Assembly: GCF_007000325.2 (NCBI RefSeq)
Contig: NZ_CP117267.1
Coordinates: forward strand, 2,733,501 to 2,797,500
From: Rhizobium rhododendri
GTDB lineage: Bacteria > Pseudomonadota > Alphaproteobacteria > Rhizobiales > Rhizobiaceae
Direction of reading: 5' to 3'
Length of the DNA stretch: 64,000 nt
The notes beneath the pieces are model-generated. The model was given only the letters and a program-made list of their open reading frames with translations. It made no database searches and was not told where the DNA came from. Shown here piece after piece: positions 56,089 to 64,000 of this stretch (positions are counted from its first letter, which is position 1; each line of letters opens with the position of its first letter). The translations under genes were made by a program, and so were the position numbers.

Positions 56089-56571
56089 ATGCCAGCAATC
56101 ACAGCACCGGCCCACGCCGACGGAGACTTTTTCGTCGATTACGAAGAGAAGGTTTTTGAGGACATCCAGGCCAACGAGGGCGAAAAAGCGCTCGTCACCT
56201 TCCACACCGTCGCCTTCGAAGGGTCCATCGGCCTCGTCAACCTGCTGCAGGCCAAACGCCTGAAGCGCAAGGGCTACGACACGTCCATTCTGCTCTACGG
56301 CCCGGGCGTGACGCTCGGCATCCAGCGCGGCTTCCCCAAGCTCGGCGCCGAAGCTTTTCCGGGGCACCTCAATTTCAATAACCAGATCAAGGGCTTCCTC
56401 GAGGAAGGCGGCAAGGTCTATGCCTGCCGTTTCGCGCTGCAGGCCCTTTATGGCCACGGAGAGCCGGCACTGATCCCGGGGATCACGCCCATCAGTCCGC
56501 TGGATGTGCTCGACCTGATGTTGATCCACCGGCGCGCCGGCGCGGTCATTCTCGACACCTGGACGCTCTGA
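56089..56571 (+). CDS. MSMEG_0572/Sll0783-family protein, first gene of the Nit1C operon
   Basis: 160 residues. Matches the family described as nitrogen-starvation response proteins: [56 protein letters not shown] and [20 protein letters not shown]. The fold resembles DsrE-like small proteins. Biochemical role not known. ACAGGAG precedes the ATG, and a sigma-54 promoter lies just upstream. 83 bp before the nitrilase gene. Confidence 0.92.
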   Translation: MPAITAPAHADGDFFVDYEEKVFEDIQANEGEKALVTFHTVAFEGSIGLVNLLQAKRLKRKGYDTSILLYGPGVTLGIQRGFPKLGAEAFPGHLNFNNQIKGFLEEGGKVYACRFALQALYGHGEPALIPGITPISPLDVLDLMLIHRRAGAVILDTWTL

Positions 56572-56654
56572 CCCAGCAAGCGCTGCCGATCTCGGCAGTC
56601 CATCCCGGGAGGCGGATCGCCTTCGCCTCCTTCCCTCAATCCAAGGAATTCGTC

Positions 56655-57698
56655 ATGGAGAAAAGCAGAACTGTCCGGGCAGCAGCCGCGCAGATTGCAC
56701 CGGACCTGACCTCGCGGGACAAGACGCTCGCCCGCGTGCTGGAAACGATCCGCGATGCCGCCTCGAAGGGCGCCGAACTGATCGTCTTTCCCGAGACGTT
56801 CGTCCCTTGGTATCCCTATTTTTCCTTCGTCCTACCGCCAGTCCTGTCCGGTCGTGAGCATATCCGGCTCTACGAGGAAGCCGTTACGGTTCCGAGCCCC
56901 GCAACGGATGCGGTTGCCTCGGCCGCGCGCGAGCACGGCATCGTCGTCGCTCTCGGCGTCAACGAGCGGGATCGGGGCACGCTCTACAATACGCAGCTGG
57001 TGTTCGACGCAGATGGCACCCTCATTCTGAAGAGACGCAAGATCACCCCGACCTTCCACGAGCGGATGATATGGGGACAAGGCGATGGGTCCGGCCTGAA
57101 GGTCGTGGACAGCAGCATCGGTCGTGTTGGCGCGCTGGCCTGCTGGGAGCATTACAATCCGCTCGCCCGCTACGCGCTGATGGCCCAGCACGAGGAAATT
57201 CACATCGCGCAATTTCCGGGTTCCATGGTCGGCCCGATCTTTGCCGACCAGATGGAGGTGACCATCCGTCACCACGCGCTGGAAAGCGGCTGTTTCGTCG
57301 TGAATTCCACCGGCTGGCTGTCAGACGAACAGATCGCCTCGATCACACCGGACGAAGGTCTGCAGAAAGCACTGCGCGGTGGCTGCATGACGGCGATTAT
57401 ATCACCCGAGGGCAAGCACCTCGCTCCGCCGATTACGGAGGGTGAAGGCATCCTGATTGCCGATCTCGACATGAGCCTGATCGTCAAGCGCAAGCGAATG
57501 ATGGACTCGGTCGGTCACTACGCGCGCCCCGAGCTGCTGCATCTGGTGATCGACGATCGGCCCGCTTCCCCCATGGTCACCTCATATCTTTCTCTCGAAA
57601 CCGCACCGGCAAGGAGCACGATCGATGAACACCACACCTCAGCTTTCGACGGAAACCCTGATCAACGAGCTGCAGTCGTTCGGCGCCAGGCTGGTTGA
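56655..57698 (+). CDS. Nitrilase, Nit6803/Nit1C type
   Basis: 347 residues. Carbon-nitrogen hydrolase with catalytic E47 ([13 protein letters not shown]), K129 ([11 protein letters not shown]) and C163 ([14 protein letters not shown]). It hydrolyses a nitrile to an acid and ammonia. Members of this branch act on aliphatic and aromatic nitriles in vitro; the natural substrate is not settled, and in pseudomonads the cluster has been tied to growth on cyanide (from memory). The 3' end overlaps the radical SAM gene by 74 nt. Confidence 0.95.
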   Translation: MEKSRTVRAAAAQIAPDLTSRDKTLARVLETIRDAASKGAELIVFPETFVPWYPYFSFVLPPVLSGREHIRLYEEAVTVPSPATDAVASAAREHGIVVALGVNERDRGTLYNTQLVFDADGTLILKRRKITPTFHERMIWGQGDGSGLKVVDSSIGRVGALACWEHYNPLARYALMAQHEEIHIAQFPGSMVGPIFADQMEVTIRHHALESGCFVVNSTGWLSDEQIASITPDEGLQKALRGGCMTAIISPEGKHLAPPITEGEGILIADLDMSLIVKRKRMMDSVGHYARPELLHLVIDDRPASPMVTSYLSLETAPARSTIDEHHTSAFDGNPDQRAAVVRRQAG

Positions 57699-58743
57699 TC
57701 CGAAGGCCGGTCACGAAAGCCGTCGCGGTGGCGCCGGTCCTTCCGACCATAAGGCGCTGACGATCGACGGAATGACGGTGATGGTCCCCGTGCACACCGC
57801 GCCGGCGTTCGAAAGCCCCTATCTCGTGGAAAAGCCGGATGAGACCGGAAACAGCCGCATCAGTCGCGATGGCGTTGTCATCGGCGAGGTGTCCTTTCCG
57901 CTGCGTCCACGTTTCTACGATTTGTCGACGGCAGACGGCGTCCCCTACTCGCAGATCGCCGTACTTCATGGACGCGACGTGCTGGCGACAACCGTGCTGC
58001 AGACCTGCATTCGCTACCAGAGCCGGACGAAAACCTGTCAGTTCTGCGCCATTGGCCAGTCACTCGCGGCAGGCCGCACCGTCGCCCACAAGACCCCGGC
58101 GCAACTGGCCGAGGTCGCAAGGGCCGCCGTCGAGCTCGATGGCGTCAAGCACATGGTGATGACGACCGGCACGCCGAAAGGCGACGACCGCGGTGCTGCG
58201 GTGCTTGCGGAAAGCGCCCGCGCCATCAAGGCCGCAGTCGATATTCCGATCCAGGCTCAATGCGAACCGCCGGAAGACGACATCTGGTTTTCGCGCATGA
58301 AGGACGCCGGCGTCGATGCGCTCGGCATGCATCTGGAAGTCGTCACACCCGAGCTACGGGCTCGGATCATGCCCGGCAAGGCGCAGGTCAGCATCGGGAA
58401 ATACATGGCTTCGTTCAAGGCAGCGGTCGATGTCTTCGGGCGCGGCCAGGTCTCGACCTATATCCTGGCGGGCCTCGGCGACACGCGCGAAGCGATCCTC
58501 GATATCTGCAGGGAGCTCGTGGCGATCGGTGTCTATCCCTTTGTCGTGCCCTTCGTGCCGATCTCCGGAACGCCGCTCGAAAGCCACCCTGCCCCGAAAC
58601 CGGAATTCATGCATTCGATCCTCGGGCCGCTGTCGAAGATGCTCGTCGAAACCGGCCTAAAGGCGGTCGACATCAAGGCTGGCTGCGGCAAGTGCGGCGC
58701 CTGCTCCGCTCTTTCGACCTATGAAAGGATGCTGACCAGATGA
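57625..58743 (+). CDS. Radical SAM protein, MSMEG_0568 family
   Basis: 372 residues. BioB-like radical SAM barrel, but the cluster-binding cysteines read C128-X9-C138-X2-C141 ([19 protein letters not shown]), not CX3CX2C. A second Cys set CX2CX2C (C354, C357, C360; GCGKCGAC) near the C-terminus could hold an auxiliary iron-sulfur cluster. Reaction unknown. It starts inside the nitrilase gene with GGAG upstream and ends in an ATGA overlap with the next gene. Confidence 0.92.
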   Translation: MNTTPQLSTETLINELQSFGARLVDPKAGHESRRGGAGPSDHKALTIDGMTVMVPVHTAPAFESPYLVEKPDETGNSRISRDGVVIGEVSFPLRPRFYDLSTADGVPYSQIAVLHGRDVLATTVLQTCIRYQSRTKTCQFCAIGQSLAAGRTVAHKTPAQLAEVARAAVELDGVKHMVMTTGTPKGDDRGAAVLAESARAIKAAVDIPIQAQCEPPEDDIWFSRMKDAGVDALGMHLEVVTPELRARIMPGKAQVSIGKYMASFKAAVDVFGRGQVSTYILAGLGDTREAILDICRELVAIGVYPFVVPFVPISGTPLESHPAPKPEFMHSILGPLSKMLVETGLKAVDIKAGCGKCGACSALSTYERMLTR

Positions 58744-59282
58744 TGATCGAACCGTTTGCACCCTTCCGCACCGGTGAATTCCAGGTGAAGTTCGCGACAT
58801 CCGACTGGGAGCGCCGCCAGGCCCATGCCCTTCGCCGCGACGTCTTCTGCCGTGAGCAGAAACTCTTCGATGGCGACGATCGCGATGAGATCGACAATCA
58901 CGCCATCTCCATCGTCGCCCTGTCGATGCTCGGCATAGCTGCCGACCGGCTCGTAGGGTCGGTGCGAATCCATCAGGCAGAACCGGGCCTCTGGTGGGGC
59001 TCGCGACTTGCCGTGCATGAAGATTTCCGCAGGATCGGCGCGCTGGGCGCAACGTTGATCAAGCTCGCCGTATCCTCCGCCAACGCCATGGGCTGCCACA
59101 CGTTTCTCGCCAACGTGCAGATCCAGAACGGCCTGCTCTTCCGCCGCCTGCACTGGGATGTCGTCGAGGAGTTCGAAATTTACGGAAAACCGCATCTGCG
59201 CATGAAAGCGGACCTCACTTACTATCCGCCTTGCACGACGCCAAAGGCCGGTTTCGTCGCTCTTGCAAAGAGGGCCGCGTGA
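58740..59282 (+). CDS. GNAT N-acetyltransferase, MSMEG_0567/Sll0786 family
   Basis: 180 residues. GNAT fold with the acetyl-CoA loop in RLAVHEDFRRIGALGATLIK. The N-terminus FATSDWERRQAHALRRDVFC and VFCREQKLF are typical of the Nit1C acetyltransferase. It probably acylates an amine intermediate of the pathway. Start overlaps the radical SAM stop (ATGA). Confidence 0.92.
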   Translation: MMIEPFAPFRTGEFQVKFATSDWERRQAHALRRDVFCREQKLFDGDDRDEIDNHAISIVALSMLGIAADRLVGSVRIHQAEPGLWWGSRLAVHEDFRRIGALGATLIKLAVSSANAMGCHTFLANVQIQNGLLFRRLHWDVVEEFEIYGKPHLRMKADLTYYPPCTTPKAGFVALAKRAA

Positions 59283-59284
59283 CG

Positions 59285-60259
59285 ATGCCAGCCATCGATC
59301 TCAAGGCAATCGCCGAGACACTAGGGGCCAGCAAAGGCATCGCTGCCAAGCACGATATCGACGCCATCACAGCGGCTCTCGGCGTCAAGACGCAATCCGT
59401 CCCGGTTGGCGACGACTGCGCGGCCTTGCCGGATGGTAACGAATACCTGCTGTTTGCCATCGAGGGCTTCATGAACGCTTTCGTCGCTGCCGATCCGTGG
59501 TTTGCAGGATGGTGCGGCGTCATGGTCAATATATCGGATATCGCCGCAATGGGTGGGCGGCCAGTCGCGGTCGTCGATGCCATCTGGGCAGATGGAGAGG
59601 CCGGCGCGGCCCCGGTTCTCGCTGGCATGCGCGCAGCGGCGGAAGCCTACGGCGTGCCGATCGTCGGCGGCCACACCAATATCCGCACCGATCGCAGCCA
59701 GCTATCCGTCGCCATCCTCGGCAGGGCAAAACGGCTTCTGACCAGTTTCGATGCAAGACCCGGCGATGTGCTGGTGGCCGCCATCGATCATCGCGGCCGC
59801 TATCGCTTGCCTTTCGACAACTGGGAGGCCGCAACCGAAGCGCCTCCGGAACGGCTGCGCGGCGACCTCGAAATCATGGCGCGGATCGCGGAAGCTGGTC
59901 TTTGCCTTGCCGCCAAGGACATCAGCCAGGGCGGTATCGTCGGCACGGCTATCATGCTGGCGGAATGTTCCGGCATTGGTATCGACATCGACGTGTCAGC
60001 GATCCGCCTGCCCGATGGCATCATCCTCGAGCGTTGGCTGGCAACCTTCCCCAGCTACGGATACCTGCTTTCGGTCGCGCCGGAGAACCTCGGTGCCGTG
60101 CTCGCCCTTTTCTCCGCCCGCAGCATCACAGCCGACGCCATCGGCACGGTGACAGCGGCAACTACGGTGACGATCACCGATGGCAGCGAGCGGATCGTCA
60201 TCCGCGATTACGCCGAAACGCCCCTGATGCAACTTCGGCCTGGCGAGGTTGCGGCATGA
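59285..60259 (+). CDS. AIR-synthase-related protein, Sll0787 family
   Basis: 324 residues. PurM/SelD/HypE-like ATP-binding fold: VGDDCAALPDG, GVMVNISDIAAMGGRPVAVV and the GGHT loop (IVGGHTNIRTDRSQL), then KDISQGGIVGTAIMLAE in the second domain. Proteins of this superfamily activate a substrate with ATP (for example cyclisation or carbamoyl dehydration to a cyano group in HypE). An alternative GTG start at 59279 would give a GTGA overlap with the previous stop. Ends in ATGA overlap with the glycosyltransferase. Confidence 0.9.
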   Translation: MPAIDLKAIAETLGASKGIAAKHDIDAITAALGVKTQSVPVGDDCAALPDGNEYLLFAIEGFMNAFVAADPWFAGWCGVMVNISDIAAMGGRPVAVVDAIWADGEAGAAPVLAGMRAAAEAYGVPIVGGHTNIRTDRSQLSVAILGRAKRLLTSFDARPGDVLVAAIDHRGRYRLPFDNWEAATEAPPERLRGDLEIMARIAEAGLCLAAKDISQGGIVGTAIMLAECSGIGIDIDVSAIRLPDGIILERWLATFPSYGYLLSVAPENLGAVLALFSARSITADAIGTVTAATTVTITDGSERIVIRDYAETPLMQLRPGEVAA

Positions 60260-61413
60260 CCCGGCCTTTGCGCATCGCCATGCTGACGCACTCCACCAAC
60301 CCGCGCGGAGGTGTAGTCCATGCCATGCAGCTATCCGAGGCATTGACGGCGACGGGGCACGAGGTCGTGCTCCACGCACCCGATACGAAAGGCACCGGCT
60401 TTTTCCGCCCAACCGCCTGCGAGACAGCAGGCTTTAAAGTCCAACCCGCCGCAACAGACATGACGGCCATGGTCGAGCAGCGCATCGAGGATTACGTCAG
60501 CTATTTCGAACGAGCGGGCGCGGGAGAATTTGACATTTTCCACGCGCATGACGGCATTTCCGGAAATGCCCTGGTGACGCTCAAGGCGCGCGGCATGATC
60601 CCCGCCTTTGTCCGCACGGTCCATCATATCGACCAGTTCGCCGATCCGCGTCTCATGGCGCTGCAGGACCGCTCGATCACCAGCGCCAATGCCTTTTTCG
60701 CAGTCAGCGCCCTCTGGCAGACAGCCTTGCAGACACAACACGGCATCACGTCCACCGTCGTCGGAAACGGGGTCGATACCCAACGCTTCGCCCCGGCCTG
60801 GAGTGGCGAGCAGGCAGCACTGCACGATCGTATCGGCCTGCAGCCCGGCCCCGTTTTCCTCAGCATTGGCGGCATCGAGGCGCGCAAGAACACGATCGGA
60901 ATCCTCGATGCCTTCCGTCAGTTGCGCGCCGTCAAGCCCGATGCGCAACTTGTCATCGCCGGCGGCGTCTCCCTGCTGGACCACAGCGCCTACCATGAGG
61001 AATTCCACTCTCACCTGCGCAGCCTGCACGACGATGCCTCTGCCGTGCATATCATCGGCGCGGTGTCCGACGACGACATGCCGAACCTCTATCGGCTCGC
61101 CGATGCCCTGGTGTTCCCGTCGCTCAAGGAGGGATTCGGGCTCGTCGTGCTGGAGGCGATGGCCAGCGGCACGCCTGCAATCGTCCCCTCCATTGCGCCG
61201 TTTACCGAATATCTCTGCAGCGAAGACGCCATCTGGTGCGACCCCCACCATTCCGCCTCCATCGCCGAGGCCATGGCACTGTCGCTGGTGCCGAAGATCC
61301 GCGACCGCATCATCGCCCGTGGACTGGAAGTGGCCGGCAGGTTCTCCTGGCGCCGCGTCGCCGAAGCCCACCTTTCCACCTATGCAACTTTGAAGGAGGC
61401 AGCAAATGCCTGA
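60256..61413 (+). CDS. GT4-family glycosyltransferase, MSMEG_0565 family
   Basis: 385 residues. GT-B fold: N-terminal TNPRGGVVHAMQLSEAL, middle FLSIGGIEARKNTIGILDAF, and the GT4 donor motif EGFGLVVLEAMASGTPAIVP. It should attach a sugar to the pathway product. The chosen ATG overlaps the previous stop (ATGA); the same frame is open far upstream but lies inside the AIR-synthase-like gene. Overlaps the next gene by 8 nt. Confidence 0.93.
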   Translation: MTRPLRIAMLTHSTNPRGGVVHAMQLSEALTATGHEVVLHAPDTKGTGFFRPTACETAGFKVQPAATDMTAMVEQRIEDYVSYFERAGAGEFDIFHAHDGISGNALVTLKARGMIPAFVRTVHHIDQFADPRLMALQDRSITSANAFFAVSALWQTALQTQHGITSTVVGNGVDTQRFAPAWSGEQAALHDRIGLQPGPVFLSIGGIEARKNTIGILDAFRQLRAVKPDAQLVIAGGVSLLDHSAYHEEFHSHLRSLHDDASAVHIIGAVSDDDMPNLYRLADALVFPSLKEGFGLVVLEAMASGTPAIVPSIAPFTEYLCSEDAIWCDPHHSASIAEAMALSLVPKIRDRIIARGLEVAGRFSWRRVAEAHLSTYATLKEAANA

Positions 61414-61693
61414 AATGCGCTTCGTGATCACCTGGCCCGATGGCACAGACGAGACCTGCTATTCGCCGTCGCTGATCATCCGTGATTTCCTTGCCGAGGG
61501 CGAAAGCTATCCGGTGGCTGATTTTGTCGAGCGCAGTCGCAAGGCACTGACCATCGCCAGCGATCGAGTCGAGGCGAAGTATGGGTTCGCCTGCTCGGCA
61601 GCAAACGACCAGCTCGCCCGCATCGAAAGCGCAGCCGAACCTTTCCTTGCCGGCGAGGATGCCCGCATCCGCTGCAAAAGCTTCATCCTGTGA
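61406..61693 (+). CDS. MSMEG_0570-family small protein
   Basis: 95 residues: MRFVITWPDGTDETCYSPSL, LAEGESYPVADFVERSRKAL and IASDRVEAKYGFACSAANDQ. Conserved in Nit1C clusters, about 95 residues in all; function unknown, perhaps a carrier or partner of the flavoprotein that follows. One Cys in each half (C18, C63). Confidence 0.9.
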   Translation: MPEMRFVITWPDGTDETCYSPSLIIRDFLAEGESYPVADFVERSRKALTIASDRVEAKYGFACSAANDQLARIESAAEPFLAGEDARIRCKSFIL

Positions 61694-61704
61694 AAGGACA
61701 TCCG

Positions 61705-62976
61705 ATGACCCGGTCCCTCAACACCCATTACAGCACCGTCGTCGTCGGTGGCGGACAGGCCGGCCTTTCCGCCAGCCACTACCTCAAGAAGCACGGCATA
61801 GACCACGTCGTCTTCGAGGCGAAAACAGTCGCCCACAAATGGCAGAACGAGCGCTGGGATGCCTTTTGCCTTGTCACGCCGAACTGGCAATGCCAGCTTC
61901 CGGACCATCCCTATGACGGCCCCGATCCTCACGGTTTCATGGTCAAGGACGAGATCCTCGCCTATCTCGAGCGCTTCGTGAAAAAGGTGGATGCCCCCGT
62001 CCTCGAAGGCACACGCGTCACGGCGCTCGAAAAGACCGGCGACGTTTTCCGCCTCGAAACGTCTGCCGGCAATGTCACCGCCGACAGCGTCGTGCTTGCA
62101 ACAAGCCTCTACAGCCGGCCGTTCGTGCCGCGCGCCGCAGAGCGACTTCCCGCGACCATCACTCAGGTCCATACGGCAGATTATCGCAATGCCGCGCAAC
62201 TTCCCGAGGGCGCCGTCATCGTCGTCGGCTCCGGCCAGTCCGGTTGCCAGATCGCCGAAGACCTGCATCTCGCCGGCCGCAAGGTCCACATGGTTACTGG
62301 CAATGCGCCACGCTGCGCCCGCTTCTATCGCGGCCGCGACGTCGTCGACTGGCTGGCCGATATCGGCCAATACGACATCACTATTGCTCATGACGGGATG
62401 ACGAAGAAGAAGCACGATACAAATCACTATCTGACAGGCCGGGATGGCGGACGCGACATCGACCTGCGCAAGTTCGCCCTCGAAGGAATGTCGCTTTACG
62501 GGCGGATGACCGGCGTCTCGGACGGAAAAATGCTGTTCGAGCCGAACCTAAAGGCCAACCTCGACAACGCCGACCGCGTCTACAATGGCATCAACGCCCT
62601 CATTGATCGCCACATCGCTGAAAAGCGCATCGAAGCCCCGGACGGCAGCCCTTATGTTCCCCTGTGGGAGCCCGACGCCGAGCCAGGAGAACTCGATCTC
62701 GAGGCCGAGGGCGTCACCTGCGTCATCTGGGCGACGGGATTTACTCCCGACTGGTCCTATGTCGGCCTGCCGTTCTTCGACGGCACGGGCTATCCCGTAC
62801 AGCAACGCGGCGTCACGGGTATCGCCGGCGTCTACGTTCTAGGCCTTCCCTGGCTCTGGACCTGGGGCTCCGGCCGCTTCCTCGCCGTCGGCCGCGATGC
62901 CGAATATGTCGTCGGCCACCTCGCAAGGCATCTCGATCGGGCCGGCAGTCCGTTGAAGCAAGCAGCGAGTGGCTGA
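61705..62976 (+). CDS. Flavin-dependent oxidoreductase, MSMEG_0569 family
   Basis: 423 residues. Two dinucleotide-binding motifs, VVVGGGQAGLSASHYLKKHG (FAD) and VIVVGSGQSGCQIAEDL (NAD(P)H), and the ATGF element (VIWATGFTPDWSYV), as in flavin monooxygenases of the FMO/CzcO type. It may N- or C-hydroxylate an intermediate. The ATG at 61705 has AAAGGA upstream; a GTG at 61690 is less likely. The next gene begins 3 nt after its stop. Confidence 0.93.
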   Translation: MTRSLNTHYSTVVVGGGQAGLSASHYLKKHGIDHVVFEAKTVAHKWQNERWDAFCLVTPNWQCQLPDHPYDGPDPHGFMVKDEILAYLERFVKKVDAPVLEGTRVTALEKTGDVFRLETSAGNVTADSVVLATSLYSRPFVPRAAERLPATITQVHTADYRNAAQLPEGAVIVVGSGQSGCQIAEDLHLAGRKVHMVTGNAPRCARFYRGRDVVDWLADIGQYDITIAHDGMTKKKHDTNHYLTGRDGGRDIDLRKFALEGMSLYGRMTGVSDGKMLFEPNLKANLDNADRVYNGINALIDRHIAEKRIEAPDGSPYVPLWEPDAEPGELDLEAEGVTCVIWATGFTPDWSYVGLPFFDGTGYPVQQRGVTGIAGVYVLGLPWLWTWGSGRFLAVGRDAEYVVGHLARHLDRAGSPLKQAASG

Positions 62977-62979
62977 CCG

Positions 62980-63840
62980 ATGAACATTGCCTTGCGGACG
63001 CCCGGGCTCGGGGAGCGCTCTCCGCGTGACCTCGTGGACCGCGCGCTCGATCCTTATCTCCTGATCGGCATGCCACATCTGACGCCATACGGCCTGTCGG
63101 AAACATGGCTGATGAAAGAACTGGGGCATCGCCACTGGCTGATGCTGGCGCGCGAACTGGACATGGAGAATGCCGATTTCCGAACAGCCGAAGGAAACGA
63201 AGCCTACGCCGCCATTTGCGCCACCTCGCTGAAAGCCGAGGGGTTCGGCGACGTGAAGGCAAACGACATCCTGACGATACGCTCAAAGCTGTCAGCAGTC
63301 TCGATGACGCAGACGTCCACGACCCACGAACTCTCCGTCAAGGGCAGACACATCGGAAACGCCGAACTGATTTCCACGTTCGTGCATCGGCGAACCGAGG
63401 GCTGCAATCGCTCCATCGCCCGTGTCGCGGTCAGCAAACCCAGACCGGAGATCTACAAACCCAGCCAGCTTTCAAAAACTGCCACCGATCTTCGTAACCG
63501 CCGGTTCGACCAACACTGGGGCCTGCCCGTCATCGCCGCGAAACCGCTGCAGACGTTCGGCTTCACGCCCAGCCCGTCACAGGAATTCAACGGAGCAGGC
63601 CTATTCTATTTCGCAGAATTCCAGGCCATGGCCGAGCGCGCACTCGAGACTTTCATTCCAGACAAGCCGCCAACCACCCACCGCGAGGTTTTCTTTCTAG
63701 GAAACATAGAGACAAACGAAACCGTCTTTTTCGACCTCCTCTGCTGCAACGCCCAAACTGAAACCTTTTACGGTCAACTCCGCCGAACGACAGGAAAAGT
63801 CATCGCCACGATGTTCATAAGATGTAACGAAGTAGCCTGA
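62980..63840 (+). CDS. LnmK / Pnap_2097-family double hot-dog protein
   Basis: 286 residues. N-terminal LIGMPHLTPYGLSETWLMKE and LGHRHW, and C-terminal LPVIAAKPLQTFGF and EFNGAGLFYFAEFQAMAE, match the LnmK/Pnap_2097 family, double hot-dog proteins of which LnmK is an acyltransferase/decarboxylase that makes propionyl-ACP from methylmalonyl-CoA. The start is 3 nt after the flavoprotein stop, so it is translated with the Nit1C genes. No acyl carrier gene is visible in the remaining 160 bp. The substrate is unknown. Confidence 0.85.
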   Translation: MNIALRTPGLGERSPRDLVDRALDPYLLIGMPHLTPYGLSETWLMKELGHRHWLMLARELDMENADFRTAEGNEAYAAICATSLKAEGFGDVKANDILTIRSKLSAVSMTQTSTTHELSVKGRHIGNAELISTFVHRRTEGCNRSIARVAVSKPRPEIYKPSQLSKTATDLRNRRFDQHWGLPVIAAKPLQTFGFTPSPSQEFNGAGLFYFAEFQAMAERALETFIPDKPPTTHREVFFLGNIETNETVFFDLLCCNAQTETFYGQLRRTTGKVIATMFIRCNEVA

Positions 63841-63849
63841 ACGCCAAAC

Positions 63850-63875
63850 GGCCCGCGTTCGTTATGACGCGGGCC
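63850..63875 (+). terminator. Hairpin at the end of the nitrilase operon
   Basis: GGCCCGCGT pairs with ACGCGGGCC (9-bp perfect stem, 8-nt loop), 10 nt after the last stop codon, but with no T tract. The 16-bp stretch starting at 63841 recurs with one mismatch at 63979-63994. Confidence 0.5.
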
Positions 63876-64000
63876 TAGTGATATCGCCGTCATGCATGCA
63901 GTGAGAGATTTGGGTTGCGAATACCGGATCCCCACGGGCAACAAAGCGCGAAGCGCTGATATGGTGGCCGACGCCCGAACGCGAAACGGCCCGCAGTCAT

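Noticed and set aside
59497..60255. Upstream extension of the glycosyltransferase frame
   Set aside because: Arginine-rich nonsense overlapping the AIR-synthase-like gene; the GT-B fold starts at 60256.

Overview
The window looks like a chromosomal stretch of a fast-growing alphaproteobacterium of the Rhizobiaceae (Rhizobium, Agrobacterium or a close relative). The basis is the combination of a Fur-family irr next to fabA-fabB-fabI, an exoX/exoY pair, a bcsA-bcsB-bcsZ cellulose operon without BcsC, a rhizobial flagellin, EcfG-type stress promoters and GC-rich coding DNA broken by AT-rich regulatory gaps. Every assignment comes from reading the sequence and from memory of protein families; no database search was run.

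Layout. 1-3.9 kb: 3' end of pnp, an rRNA-type methyltransferase, an AraC regulator and a small LuxR-type HTH protein. 3.9-7.9 kb: the fabA-fabB-fabI operon divergent from irr, then a TRIC-type channel protein. 8-17.3 kb: small secreted or hypothetical proteins, transketolase, and a stress block (PepSY-like protein, general-stress membrane protein, KatE catalase) with two EcfG-like promoters. 17.3-24 kb: copCD, a PPP phosphatase, exoX and exoY around an AT-rich intergenic region, an RNase D-type exonuclease and a Pro/Ala-rich protein. 24-30.5 kb: rpsA-cmk-paiB, an acidic TIGR02300-type protein, tRNA-Ala(GGC), a MarR regulator with two operator-like sites, an oxidoreductase and a cupin. 30.7-37.7 kb: an oversized flagellin, a GT39 transferase with a membrane-anchored phosphatase, and several small or membrane proteins. 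37.7-45.1 kb: the cellulose operon bcsA-bcsB-bcsZ plus a large secreted fourth gene. 46.1-52.0 kb: two chemoreceptors, one in an operon with an orphan sugar-binding protein. 52.4-55.7 kb: poxB and a MocR regulator. 56.1-63.8 kb: a tightly packed nine-gene operon.

The nine-gene operon is the outstanding region. Its first eight genes are the conserved nitrilase cluster often called Nit1C: MSMEG_0572-like protein, nitrilase, radical SAM enzyme, GNAT, AIR-synthase-like protein, glycosyltransferase, MSMEG_0570-like protein and flavin oxidoreductase. The ninth encodes an LnmK/Pnap_2097-like hot-dog acyltransferase. A textbook sigma-54 promoter lies 50-65 bp upstream of the first gene, and ATTGACTGCA repeats fill the space between the operon and the divergent MocR gene. 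Together this suggests a nitrogen-controlled biosynthetic or nitrile/cyanide-processing pathway whose product is not established.

A second theme is surface and motility: succinoglycan initiation and its inhibitor, cellulose synthesis with an unusual PilZ region, an enlarged flagellin, and chemoreceptors of which one carries a CheR-type tail and one a dedicated binding protein.
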